Assembly (NCBI RefSeq): GCF_001305515.1
Contig: NZ_LJYW01000001.1
Coordinates: 5,492,857 to 5,556,856, forward strand
Length of the DNA stretch: 64,000 bases
Reading direction: 5' to 3'
Origin: Prosthecodimorpha hirschii
GTDB lineage: Bacteria; Pseudomonadota; Alphaproteobacteria; Rhizobiales; Ancalomicrobiaceae
Translations under genes and position numbers: made by a program
Shown: positions 12,507-20,614 of the stretch, piece after piece
Numbering within the stretch: the first letter of the stretch is position 1
Layout of the letters: every line of letters begins with the position of its first letter
The notes under the pieces: generated by a model
Databases searched by the model: none
Told to the model about the DNA's origin: nothing
What the model saw: the letters and a program-made list of their open reading frames with translations, nothing else

Positions 12507-13877
12507 TCAGTCGCGCACCGCCTGATCGAGATAGTTCTGGACATATTTGCCGATCGGGATCGGTCCGATATTGTGACCGTGCTGGTAGAGCTTCGAGTTG
12601 CGGTCCATGACCTCGGCGAGGAGAACCTGGCGTTCCTTCGGCGACAGATTCGGATTGGCCAGGATATGGGTCGCGATGCCCTTGACCGGCCCGTTGTCCA
12701 GTTCCTTCTGGACCGCCCCGCTGATCAGCTTCTCGACCTCCTCGCGCGACGGGATGTCGTCGTTGCCGGCCTTTTCGTGCAACTCCTTCAGGCGGTTGAA
12801 GCAGCGCCCGTAGATGTCCATGCCCGGATGGCCGAGGAGATCGGACAGCGAGATCGTGTCGCCGTCGTCGCCGACCATGCGGTTGTGATGGTCGATCGCG
12901 TCCTTCAGGCTCTGCGGCGCCATGTCCTCGATCGACGGCAGGATGCCGCTGATGCCCGGAATGACGAGCGGCTTGGTCGGGTCGTCGAGCCCGTCCAGGA
13001 TCGCGTTCTCGGCGTCGGAACGGAACTGGGTATATTCGGCGATGCTCTTGTTCGGGATCTCGCCGGGCGTGATCGGGCCGGTCTGCTTGAGGATCGACTT
13101 TTCGGGCTTGGCCTCCGGATCGTGCAGGACCAGGACCAGCGGATCCTGGGTCGGGGCGATGTCGACCGGGAACTGCGGCAGGGTCTTCTCATAGGCGGCG
13201 AGGTTGCCGCGGATCGAGGCCTCGATCTCCGGCACGGTCGGCTTGTCGCCCGCGAAGGTCACGAAGCCGGGCAGCGGCGGCTCGTCCTGCAGGCGGTCGG
13301 CGAGGTTCTTGGCGACGTGGGTGATCGCCTCGTCCCGGGTCATCTTGCCGGTCTTCATGGCGGACTCGACCGCTTCCGCCAGCGTTTCGCGGAAATCGTC
13401 GACGCGGCCGGGGAAGCGGGTCGCGACCGTCGCCAGCCAGTCGAACCGGCCCTGGACCATGCCGTCGCGCTGTTCGGCGACCGCCTTCTTGCGTCCGGGT
13501 CCTTCGGTCTTGGCGGCGGCGTTCCAGTTGTCCTTGTTCTGGCCGACCTCGGCCATGATCTGGCGGACCAGCCGGGCGCTCAGCGGCTTGGACTCCTTGT
13601 TCCCGCCGACCAGCCGGTCGGCATAGCGGGCGGCGACGCCGCGGTCCGCCTTGGCGAGATTGTCGAGCAGGTCCTGCCGGACGGCGCGGTTGGCCTGCTT
13701 CTCGGTGGTCGAATGCCGGCTCGACAGCGACTTGAAGGCGGTCACGAACTTGCCGAAGAAGGGCCGGTCGCCCTTCTGCTTGATGCGGGTTTCGCCCTGG
13801 ACGCTGTTGGCGTCGGGCCGGAGCTCGACGAAGCCGCCGCCGCGCACATTGCCGTATCGTTCGAGACCGTTCGCCAT
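12507..13877 (-). CDS. Unrecognised 456-aa soluble protein, effector-like
   Basis: I do not recognise a characterised domain. The product starts MANGLERYGNVRGGGFVELR, has no signal peptide or membrane span, and is mostly helical and hydrophilic. A segment at about 60-115 (NRAVRQDLLDNLAKADRGVA, then KPLSARLVRQIMAEV) resembles helical repeats I associate with secreted effector or toxin proteins of other bacteria; this is memory-based and weak. The C-terminus has the regular LSPKERQVLLAEVMDRNSK and ends QNYLDQAVRD. It is monocistronic and opposes no neighbour. Composition matches the surrounding genome. It is clearly coding by length and lack of a better frame, but its role is open. Confidence 0.75.
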   Translation of the reverse strand: MANGLERYGNVRGGGFVELRPDANSVQGETRIKQKGDRPFFGKFVTAFKSLSSRHSTTEKQANRAVRQDLLDNLAKADRGVAARYADRLVGGNKESKPLSARLVRQIMAEVGQNKDNWNAAAKTEGPGRKKAVAEQRDGMVQGRFDWLATVATRFPGRVDDFRETLAEAVESAMKTGKMTRDEAITHVAKNLADRLQDEPPLPGFVTFAGDKPTVPEIEASIRGNLAAYEKTLPQFPVDIAPTQDPLVLVLHDPEAKPEKSILKQTGPITPGEIPNKSIAEYTQFRSDAENAILDGLDDPTKPLVIPGISGILPSIEDMAPQSLKDAIDHHNRMVGDDGDTISLSDLLGHPGMDIYGRCFNRLKELHEKAGNDDIPSREEVEKLISGAVQKELDNGPVKGIATHILANPNLSPKERQVLLAEVMDRNSKLYQHGHNIGPIPIGKYVQNYLDQAVRD

Positions 13878-14001
13878 GGTCGCATCCCCGAGTGTCCAGC
13901 CGATCGATTGGCCGGCTTCATGGCGGAAACTCTAGCCGAACCGCCGGATCGCACTGTCACGGGGATGACAATCCGGCCATCATGGCGCGGTGCGATTGAC
14001 G

Positions 14002-14487
14002 CTACCCGCGCGCCAAGGCCAGTGCCGCCGCCCACAGGGCGAGGCCGAACACGGTATGGCCGAGGATGTTGAGGATCCGGATCTGGGTCCGGTTCGCACG
14101 CTTCGAGGCCGCGATGCCGCCGCCCATGCCCGGCTGCAGGATCAGCCAGCCGCACAGGATCGTGACCCAGCCGACGACGAGCGGCCAGAAGGGCGTCGGC
14201 GCCTTGGCGAAGCCCGGGCCGGCGAGCAGCAGCGTCGCGACCGCGAAGGCGATGCCGACCGCGTAGTGCATGATCCAGCCGATCGCCAGTTCGTTGGCGA
14301 AGCCGGGCGCGGCGGCGATGTCGGCATGCACGAAGCGCCCGCGCGGCAGATGCGCGAACCAGCGCCCGACCAGCGCCCAGTTGGGCAGGCCGAAGCCGAA
14401 CAGCCGGTTCAGGAGCAGGGCCCAGAGATCGAGCACGGCCGTGGCGAAGACGCCCATGACCAGGGCGCGGACGACGAAATCTTGCAT
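14002..14487 (-). CDS. DUF2938 family integral membrane protein
   Basis: A 161-aa inner-membrane protein of unknown function. It starts MQDFVVRALVMGVFATAVLDLWALLLNRLFG, with the conserved N-terminal membrane helix ending in a Asp/Trp pair. It then has FANELAIGWIMHYAVGIAFA, a third hydrophobic segment (PLVVGWVTILCGWLILQPGMGGG) and a last helix at the C-terminus, so four spans. The conserved GWIMHY and PGMGGG motifs are those of DUF2938. It is monocistronic and divergent from parD. Confidence 0.8.
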   Translation of the reverse strand: MQDFVVRALVMGVFATAVLDLWALLLNRLFGFGLPNWALVGRWFAHLPRGRFVHADIAAAPGFANELAIGWIMHYAVGIAFAVATLLLAGPGFAKAPTPFWPLVVGWVTILCGWLILQPGMGGGIAASKRANRTQIRILNILGHTVFGLALWAAALALARG

Positions 14488-14694
14488 GGGGAATCCGGGG
14501 TTGGGCCAAGCGGGGCCGACAGAGTGGCCCGGCGCCCGCGCCTTGGGAACCCCGATCGGGCGCAGGCGCGGCGACGATCAGATATGCCGGGACGGGGCAG
14601 GGGACGGCAATCGTTGCGGGGGCCATCCGGGCTGGCCGAAGGCGTTCGGTTGGTGGTAAGCTTGCCTACCGTCGAAATGGAGCAGAGACGCCCC

Positions 14695-14973
14695 ATGGCC
14701 AATGTCGAGAAGATCAGCGTGGCGCTGACCCCCGAGATGGTCGCGGCCGTCCGGCAGGTCGTCGAATCCGGCGAATACGCCTCGACCAGCGAGGTGATGC
14801 GGGAAGCCTTGCGCGAGTGGCAGGGGCGCCGCAGGCACCGGGCGGAGGCCGTCGCCGAACTGGGCCGCTTGTGGGACGCGGGGCTCGCCAGCGGCGAAGC
14901 GACCGATGGCGAGGCGGCGTTCGCCCGGATCCGGCAGGCGCTCGAGGCGCAGCGCACATCCCGGGATGCCTGA
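14695..14973 (+). CDS. parD: ParD-type antitoxin
   Basis: A 92-aa ribbon-helix-helix antitoxin that binds its own promoter and the partner toxin. The N-terminal 45 residues (KISVALTPEMVAAVRQVVES, then YASTSEVMREALREWQ) are the ParD/CC2985 DNA-binding motif. The C-terminal helical tail would wrap the toxin. The ATG at 14695 follows GAGACG, an acceptable ribosome-binding site. Its stop overlaps the parE start by one base (TGATG), so expression is coupled. Autorepression is expected from the family; I did not find a clean operator. Confidence 0.88.
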   Translation: MANVEKISVALTPEMVAAVRQVVESGEYASTSEVMREALREWQGRRRHRAEAVAELGRLWDAGLASGEATDGEAAFARIRQALEAQRTSRDA

Positions 14974-15263
14974 TGGCCTTCCGGCTGACACCGCAGGCGG
15001 AGGCCGACATCGAAGCGGTCGTCCTCTTCATCGCCCGCGACAACGCCTCCGCCGCACTGCGCTGGTACGATGACATCCTGAGACATTGCCGCAATCTCGG
15101 CGACATGCCGGGAAGCGGCATTGCCCGTCCGGAGATCAGGCCCGATTTGCGGACCTTTCCGGCCGGTCGCTATCTCATTCTCTATCGCGTGGCCGGCCAC
15201 GATGCCGAGATCGTGCGCGTCGTCCACGGCGCGCGGCAATGGCAGAATCTGCTCGACCTTTGA
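14973..15263 (+). CDS. parE: ParE-type toxin (RelE/ParE superfamily)
   Basis: A 96-aa toxin partner of the upstream antitoxin. The fold signature is seen in [20 protein letters not shown] at the N-terminus, followed by [20 protein letters not shown] and the terminal strand pair [13 protein letters not shown]. ParE toxins of this type usually inhibit gyrase rather than cleave mRNA, but the target cannot be read here. The one-base overlap with parD and full length suggest an intact module. It lies just before a valine-degradation run with no functional link seen. Confidence 0.85.
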   Translation: MAFRLTPQAEADIEAVVLFIARDNASAALRWYDDILRHCRNLGDMPGSGIARPEIRPDLRTFPAGRYLILYRVAGHDAEIVRVVHGARQWQNLLDL

Positions 15264-15341
15264 TCGGATCGGCGCCCGCCCGACAGGGGGCTGTCAATCC
15301 GCGCCCTGGCGCGCGGCGCTCCACTTCGGATGCCCATATCC

Positions 15342-15374
15342 CCCACCAGCCCCGTCCCCACCAGCCCCGTCCCC
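15342..15374. repeat. 15-bp direct repeat, two copies
   Basis: Unit CCCACCAGCCCCGTC at 15342 and 15357 followed by a partial CCC. It lies in the leader before the acyl-CoA dehydrogenase; no function is evident. Confidence 0.85.
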
Positions 15375-15451
15375 TCGGGCAATTGACGCTCGCCGGCCGG
15401 GTCCATAGCTTCGGCCGCGATCACGAGACGCGTCGGGACCGGGAGAGACCC

Positions 15452-16591
15452 TTGGACTTCGCCTTTTCCGAAGAGACCGGCGCCATCCGGGATATGGCGG
15501 CCGACTTCGCGAGTGCCGAGATGGCGCCGCATGCCGACCGATGGGACGAGGGCTCGATCTTTCCGGTCGAGACCCTGCGCAAGGCGGCCGCGCTCGGCTT
15601 CGGCGGCATCTATATCCGCGACGATGTCGGCGGGTCCGGTCTCGGGCGGCTCGATGCGGCGGTGATCTTCGAGGAGCTGGCGCGCGCCTGCCCGTCGACC
15701 ACGGCCTATATCTCGATCCACAACATGGCCGCCTGGATGATCGACCGCTTCGGCGGCGAGGAGCAGCGCCACCGGCTGGTGCCCGGGCTGGCCGCCATGG
15801 AGCAGTTCGCAAGCTATTGCCTGACCGAGCCCAGTGCCGGCTCTGACGCCGCCTCGCTGCGCACCCGCGCGGAGCTCGACGGCGACCACTATGTCGTGAC
15901 CGGCTCCAAGGCCTTCATCTCCGGCGGCGGCGCCTCGGATCTCTACGTCACCATGGTGCGCACCGGCGGGGATGGGCCGCGCGGGATCACCTGCCTGGCG
16001 ATCCCGAAGGACACGCCCGGCGTCTCGTTCGGGGCGCAGGAGAAGAAGCTCGGCTGGAAGTCGCAGCCGACCTCGATGGTCAATTTCGACGGCGCGCGCG
16101 TGCCGGTCGCCAACCGGGTCGGCGCGGAGGGCGAGGGCTTCCGCATCGCCATGGCCGGGCTCGACGGCGGCCGCATCAACATCGCCGCCTGCTCGCTCGG
16201 CGGCGCGCAGGAATGCCTCGACCGGGCCTTGCGCTACGCCAAGGAGCGCAGCCAGTTCGGCCGCAAGCTGGCCGAGTTCCAGGCCCTGCAGTTCCGCCTC
16301 GCCGACATGGCGACCGAACTGGAGGCGGCGCGGCTGATGGTCCACAAGGCCGCCGTGCTGCTCGACGCCAAGGATCCGGCGGCGACGCGGCAGGCCGCGA
16401 TGGCCAAGCGCTTCGCCACCGATGTCGGCTTCGAGGTGGTCAACCAGGCGCTGCAGCTGCATGGCGGCTACGGCTACCTGCGCGACTACGGTATCGAGCG
16501 CTATCTGCGCGACCTGCGCGTCCACCAGATTCTGGAGGGCACCAACGAGATCATGCGCCTGATCGTGGCGCGCGACCTGATCGGACGCTAG
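15452..16591 (+). CDS. Acyl-CoA dehydrogenase, isobutyryl-CoA type
   Basis: FAD flavoenzyme introducing the alpha-beta double bond in an acyl-CoA; in this context most likely isobutyryl-CoA to methacrylyl-CoA in valine breakdown. The 379-aa product has the usual three domains: helical N-terminus, [16 protein letters not shown] and [16 protein letters not shown] in the beta domain, and the C-terminal helices with [13 protein letters not shown]. The catalytic Glu lies in [20 protein letters not shown]. The TTG at 15452 ([10 protein letters not shown]) is chosen because family members start here and GGGAGAG precedes it; no in-frame ATG lies close upstream. The 3-hydroxyisobutyryl-CoA hydrolase starts 10 bp after it. 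Confidence 0.88.
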   Translation: MDFAFSEETGAIRDMAADFASAEMAPHADRWDEGSIFPVETLRKAAALGFGGIYIRDDVGGSGLGRLDAAVIFEELARACPSTTAYISIHNMAAWMIDRFGGEEQRHRLVPGLAAMEQFASYCLTEPSAGSDAASLRTRAELDGDHYVVTGSKAFISGGGASDLYVTMVRTGGDGPRGITCLAIPKDTPGVSFGAQEKKLGWKSQPTSMVNFDGARVPVANRVGAEGEGFRIAMAGLDGGRINIAACSLGGAQECLDRALRYAKERSQFGRKLAEFQALQFRLADMATELEAARLMVHKAAVLLDAKDPAATRQAAMAKRFATDVGFEVVNQALQLHGGYGYLRDYGIERYLRDLRVHQILEGTNEIMRLIVARDLIGR

Positions 16592-16601
16592 AACCGCCAC
16601 C

Positions 16602-17657
16602 ATGACCGACGCGACCGATACCGAACCGACCGATCTCGCCATCGAACGACGCGGCAAGGCCGGCTTCATCAAGCTCGACCGCCCGCAGGCCCTCAACGCG
16701 CTGACCCACGGCATGGTCCGGGGGATCCGCGCGACGCTCGACGCCTGGCGCGACGATCCGACGATCGCCCATGTGGTCTTCACGGCGGCCGGCGAGAAGG
16801 CCTTCTCGGCCGGCGGCGACATCCGCCACATCTACGACCTCGGCCGGGCCGGCGATCCGACCCAGATCGAGTTCTTCCGCGACGAATACCGGCTGAATGC
16901 CGTGATCCGGGCCTATCCGAAGCCGATCACCGCGCTGATCGACGGTATCGTGATGGGCGGCGGCGTCGGCATCGCGGTCAATGGGCGCTACCGGGTCGGC
17001 AGCGAGAAGACCGCCTTCGCCATGCCGGAGGTCGGCATCGGCTTCTTCCCCGATGTCGGCGGCACCTACATCCTGCCGCGCTGTCCCGGCCGGCTCGGCA
17101 CCTGGCTCGCCCTGACCGGCGGCCGGTTGCGTCAGGCCGACGCCCGCTTCGCCGGCATCCTGACCCACTGCGTGCCGCGCGCCCGGCTGGCCGAACTCGC
17201 CGCCGACCTCGCCGAAGTGGCCGATCCGCTGCCGCTGCTGACCGCCTTCGACGCCGATCCCGGCCCGGCGCCGGTGGCCGCCCTGATGCCCGAGATCGAT
17301 CGCATCTTTGCCCGGCCGACGGTCGGCGAGATCCTGGCCGCGCTCGACGCCAGCCCGGGCGACTGGGCCGCCGCGACCGCGCGCGACATCCGCTCGAAAT
17401 CGCCGACCTCGCTCGAAATCGCGCTGCGCCAGATGCAGATGGGCGCGACTCGCGATTTCGAGGATTGCATGCGCCTCGAATTCCGCATCGTTTCGCGCAT
17501 TCTGAAGGGCGACGACTTCTATGAGGGCGTCCGGTCGGTGATCATCGACAAGGACAATGCGCCGCGCTGGCGACCCGCCGATCCGGAAGAGATCGACATC
17601 GTCGACATCGAGGCCCATTTCGTTGCCCCCGCGGGGGGCGACCTGACATTCGGATAG
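16602..17657 (+). CDS. 3-hydroxyisobutyryl-CoA hydrolase
   Basis: Crotonase-fold thioesterase releasing 3-hydroxyisobutyrate from its CoA ester in valine catabolism. The 351-aa product has GRPQALNALTH-like N-terminal residues (LDRPQALNALTHGM), the oxyanion segment AFSAGGDIRHIYDLGRAG near residue 65-82, GIVMGGGVGIAVNG at about 108-121, and AMPEVGIGFFPDVGGTYILP. The C-terminal extension (LKGDDFYEGVRSVIIDKDNAPRW) separates it from plain enoyl-CoA hydratases. It sits between the acyl-CoA dehydrogenase and DUF6163 with gaps of 10 and 3 bp. Confidence 0.92.
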   Translation: MTDATDTEPTDLAIERRGKAGFIKLDRPQALNALTHGMVRGIRATLDAWRDDPTIAHVVFTAAGEKAFSAGGDIRHIYDLGRAGDPTQIEFFRDEYRLNAVIRAYPKPITALIDGIVMGGGVGIAVNGRYRVGSEKTAFAMPEVGIGFFPDVGGTYILPRCPGRLGTWLALTGGRLRQADARFAGILTHCVPRARLAELAADLAEVADPLPLLTAFDADPGPAPVAALMPEIDRIFARPTVGEILAALDASPGDWAAATARDIRSKSPTSLEIALRQMQMGATRDFEDCMRLEFRIVSRILKGDDFYEGVRSVIIDKDNAPRWRPADPEEIDIVDIEAHFVAPAGGDLTFG

Positions 17658-17660
17658 ACC

Positions 17661-18146
17661 ATGGCTCAGGTCCAGCAGACGACGAACAAGCCGCCGGCCG
17701 CGTCGGTCGAACCGCCGCGCCTGAACTGGCGCCGCGCACGCCTCTTCTTCATGCGCGCGCTCGCCCTGTCGATCCTCGGCTACGGCATCCTGAGCTGGGC
17801 CTATGTGATCGGCGCGACCGATCTCGGCTCGACGCCGTTCATGGACCAGCGCGTGCCGGTGAAGAACGCCATCGCGGTCTTCGCGGCGATCGATCTGGTG
17901 GCGTCCGTCGGGCTCTGGATGGCGACCGCCTGGGGCGTCGTTCTGTGGTGCGTGAATACCGCCATCCGGGTCACCCTGCACACGGCCTATTCGGACCTGC
18001 ACGGCGGCAACACGGTCCTGACCGCGATCGAGGTCGGCGCCGTCGTCGTCTACGTGGTCCTCGCCTTCCTCGCCTGGCGCGAGGAACGGCTTGAGGACCA
18101 TCTCAGCCGCCAGCGTCGGCGGCAAACCATGAACACGCTCGGCTGA
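17661..18146 (+). CDS. DUF6163 family membrane protein
   Basis: A 161-aa inner-membrane protein of unknown function. After a Pro-rich cytoplasmic start (AQVQQTTNKPPAASVEPPRL) come four hydrophobic segments, at about 32-52 (RALALSILGYGILSWAYVIG), 68-88, 90-105 (GLWMATAWGVVLWCVNTAIR) and 120-140 (VLTAIEVGAVVVYVVLAFLA). The tail is basic. DUF6163 members are known to me only from Hyphomicrobiales. It starts 3 bp after the hydrolase stop and is inside the valine operon, but a role in that pathway is only guilt by association. Confidence 0.8.
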   Translation: MAQVQQTTNKPPAASVEPPRLNWRRARLFFMRALALSILGYGILSWAYVIGATDLGSTPFMDQRVPVKNAIAVFAAIDLVASVGLWMATAWGVVLWCVNTAIRVTLHTAYSDLHGGNTVLTAIEVGAVVVYVVLAFLAWREERLEDHLSRQRRRQTMNTLG

Positions 18147-18169
18147 CGGGCGGACGGGGGAAACACGTC

Positions 18170-19057
18170 ATGGCACGCATCGGATTCATCGGTCTCGGCA
18201 ATATGGGCGGCCCCATGGCGGCCAATCTGGTCAAGGCCGGCCATACCGTGAAGGGCTACGACCTTTCCGAGGCCTCGGCAGCGCGCTTCGCCGAGATCGG
18301 CGGCACGGTGGTCGGCTCGGCCGGCGAGGCCGCGGCGGACGTCGATGCGGTCGTCTCGATGCTGCCGGAAGGCGCGCATGTGATCGCGGTCTATACCGGG
18401 CCGGGCGGCGTGATCGAGCGGGCCGCGCCGGGCACGCTGTTCATCGACAGTTCGACCATCCATGTAGAGGCGGCCCGCCAGGTCGCCGCCGCGGCCGCCA
18501 AGGCCGGCATGGCCATGGTCGACGCGCCGGTCTCGGGCGGCACCGGCGGCGCGGCGGCCGGCACGCTGACCTTCATGGTCGGCGGCGCCGACGAGGCCTT
18601 CGAGCGGGCACGGCCGATCCTCGAATGCATGGGCAAGACGATCGTCCATGCCGGCGGCGCCGGCAACGGCCAGGCGGCGAAGATCTGCAACAACATGATC
18701 CTCGGCATTTCGATGATCGCGGTCAGCGAGGCCTTCGCGCTGGCCGACAAGCTCGGCCTCGACCACCAGAAGCTGTTCGACATCGCCTCGAAGTCGTCCG
18801 GCCAGTGCTGGTCGCTGACCACCTATTGCCCGGTCCCGGGACCGGTGCCGACCAGCCCGGCCAATCGCGGCTACGCGCCCGGCTTCACCGCCGCCATGAT
18901 GCTGAAGGACCTCAAGCTGGCGCAGGACGTGGCGGGCGCCGCCGGCGCCGTCACCCCGCTCGGTGCGGAGGCGGCCCAGCTCTACCGCCTCTATGTCCAG
19001 GGCGGCCATGCCGGCGTCGACTTCTCCGGCATCGTGCGCATGCTGCAAGGCGCTTGA
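18170..19057 (+). CDS. mmsB: 3-hydroxyisobutyrate dehydrogenase
   Basis: NAD-dependent oxidation of 3-hydroxyisobutyrate to methylmalonate semialdehyde. The 295-aa product has the Rossmann start IGFIGLGNMGGPMAANLVKA, the substrate motif VDAPVSGGTGGAAAGTL at about 118-134, and the catalytic lysine in GAGNGQAAKICNNMIL near residue 170. The C-terminal dimer helices end in DFSGIVRMLQGA. The ATG at 18170 follows GGGGGAAA. It is the last gene of the valine run. The next enzyme, methylmalonate-semialdehyde dehydrogenase, is not in the window. Confidence 0.94.
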   Translation: MARIGFIGLGNMGGPMAANLVKAGHTVKGYDLSEASAARFAEIGGTVVGSAGEAAADVDAVVSMLPEGAHVIAVYTGPGGVIERAAPGTLFIDSSTIHVEAARQVAAAAAKAGMAMVDAPVSGGTGGAAAGTLTFMVGGADEAFERARPILECMGKTIVHAGGAGNGQAAKICNNMILGISMIAVSEAFALADKLGLDHQKLFDIASKSSGQCWSLTTYCPVPGPVPTSPANRGYAPGFTAAMMLKDLKLAQDVAGAAGAVTPLGAEAAQLYRLYVQGGHAGVDFSGIVRMLQGA

Positions 19058-19562
19058 CGCCTGCCGGCAGGGCGCCCGACGGCCGCGCCGCCCGTGCGGG
19101 CGCGGGTCCGGCCCGAAGGGGCTTTTGAGATCAATGTCTTGCAAGGTGACCTGAACGGGGTCGATGCACCGCATCGGCCCCGTTCGGCTGTCGGCCCGAC
19201 GCCGGAACAGTGAGTATGCCGGAACAGTGAGTATGGTGTCCGGTTGGTGTCCGTGCCGGGCGCTTGCGACGCTCTGCGACGGGCGGTTCGGGGGCTTCCG
19301 GGGCGTCGCAGCGGGACGGATGCAGGGCTCCAGCGTTAATGCCTTCCCAAACGGCATCTCGCCGAATGTCGAGAGAATCAGCCAGAAAGACCAAGTTTGA
19401 ATAGTTACTTTCAGAAGATATTTAGTACGATGCCCAGTGCTTCCATTTTACCGAAATTTTAGACTACGACTTAAGGCGATTTTAGATTCAGAGCGCTAGT
19501 GTCTGAGCATCAAAGGTCGGAGAACCGGCCGGCAATAAAGACCATCAGCGAGGCGATTTCCC
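19058..19562. other. Intergenic region with A+T-rich ldtR promoter
   Basis: 505 bp with no credible gene. Holds a 2-copy 17-bp repeat at 19201-19234. From about 19380 to 19560 it becomes markedly A+T-rich, as expected for the promoter and any operator of the MarR-type regulator that follows. I do not see a convincing palindrome. Confidence 0.55.
19201..19234. repeat. 17-bp direct repeat, two perfect copies
   Basis: Unit GCCGGAACAGTGAGTAT at 19201-19217 and 19218-19234, immediately adjacent. Located between mmsB and ldtR. Confidence 0.92.
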
Positions 19563-20075
19563 ATGCTCAATGCAAAAAGAGCGGTAGACGCGCTGGCGCA
19601 TGCAGAGGAAGACGTGGCTCTGAAGCCGCTCTACCTTGAGGCGCTGACGCTCGTCGAGCGTCTGCACAGGCGGCTGCTCGATGTCATCAAGGACGAGTTC
19701 GACCGCATGGGTCGCGATGACGTCAATTCCGTGCAGGCCCTTCTCCTGTTCAATATCGGCGAGTCCGAACTGACCGCCGGTGAACTGCGCACCCGCGGCT
19801 ATTATCTCGGATCGAACGTCTCGTATAATCTGAAGAAGCTGGTCGAGGGCGGCTACGTCAAGCACGAGCGCTCGCGGATCGACCGCCGCTCCGTCCGCGT
19901 CAGCCTGACCGACAAGGGGCAGACGGTCGCCAAGGTGATCGACAAGCTCTACGAGCGCCACATCCGTTCGATCGAGCAGGTCGGCGGCATCGGTCCGGGC
20001 GAGTTCAAGCTCCTCAACAAGTCGCTGCATCGGCTGGAGCGCTTTTGGACGGATCAGATTCTCTACCGGCTCTGA
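19563..20075 (+). CDS. ldtR: MarR-family regulator, LdtR type
   Basis: Winged-helix repressor/activator of 170 aa. Helix-turn-helix and wing are visible in LTAGELRTRGYYLGSNVSYN (about 73-92) and RSRIDRRSVRVSLTDKGQTV. The N- and C-terminal helices form the dimer interface. The pattern (VDALAHAEEDVALKPLYLEA start, SNVSYNLKKLVEGGYVKHER) matches LdtR, described in Liberibacter and rhizobia as controlling an L,D-transpeptidase gene; an L,D-transpeptidase lies 1.4 kb downstream here. The last 11 codons and stop are the first part of a 90-bp unit repeated four times beyond the gene. Confidence 0.88.
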   Translation: MLNAKRAVDALAHAEEDVALKPLYLEALTLVERLHRRLLDVIKDEFDRMGRDDVNSVQALLLFNIGESELTAGELRTRGYYLGSNVSYNLKKLVEGGYVKHERSRIDRRSVRVSLTDKGQTVAKVIDKLYERHIRSIEQVGGIGPGEFKLLNKSLHRLERFWTDQILYRL

Positions 20076-20400
20076 GCGGAAGCGCTCCCTCCGAGAGATT
20101 CCCAGGTCGGCAACAGCCGACCTGGGCCGCGCTTCTGGACCGACCGGATTCTCTACCGGCTCTGAGCGGAAGCGCTCCCTCCGAGAGATTCCCAAGTCGG
20201 CAACAGCCGACTTGGGCCGCGCTTCTGGACCGACCAGATTCTCTACCGGCTCTGAGAGGAAGCGCTCCCTCCGAGAGATTCCCAAGTCGGCAACAGCCGA
20301 CTTGGGCCGCGCTTCTGGACCGACCGGATTCTCCACCGGCTCTGAGCGGAAGCGCTCCCTCCGGAGGACTCCAAAGTCGGCAACAGCCGACTTGATCCGG
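20041..20400 (+). repeat. 90-bp tandem array, 4 copies, with hairpins
   Basis: Exact 90-bp periods: 20041-20130, 20131-20220, 20221-20310, 20311-20400. The first 35 bases of copy 1 encode the C-terminus and stop of LdtR. Later copies keep those codons and the stop in the same frame (FWTDRILYRL, then FWTDQILYRL). Each unit also has GAGCG/CGCTC around a 4-base loop and a perfect 11-bp stem with loop AACA at unit positions 61-86. Copy 1 has CCAGGTCGG/CCGACCTGG; copies 2 and 3 have CCAAGTCGG/CCGACTTGG, a paired change keeping the stem. Copy 4 is decayed at its outer end. There is no U-tract after the stems. Confidence 0.95.
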
Positions 20401-20531
20401 AACCCGAGCGTCCTTGTGGCGTTGTCCCTGCACCGAGGAGGCGCCGTCCGGCTTGCCGGATGACGCTACGGTGCACACCCCCGCGCCGTTGATCGGGTCG
20501 ATCGACCCGACATGTCCGAGGCACCCAGACT

Positions 20532-20566
20532 GGCTTCGCGCGGCCCCCCGCGCGGAGCCGTTTTTT
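20532..20566 (+). terminator. Rho-independent terminator after the 90-bp array
   Basis: A 12-bp stem (GGCTTCGCGCGG pairing with CCGCGCGGAGCC, one G-U) with a short C loop is followed by G and six T on the + strand. Its orientation would end transcripts from ldtR that run through the whole repeat array. No + strand gene ends closer. Confidence 0.85.
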
Positions 20567-20614
20567 CGTCGCAACCCTGTCGGCCGGGGCGTTCCCGGTC
20601 CGCACGAGCCGGGC

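Noticed and set aside
20045-20395. 116-residue open frame of four 30-residue repeats in the 90-bp array
   Set aside because: It follows automatically from a 90-bp period free of stops in that frame; no ribosome-binding site, and its start lies inside ldtR.
20041-20400. CRISPR array
   Set aside because: The whole 90-bp unit repeats, with no unique spacers, and the first copy is the coding end of a gene.
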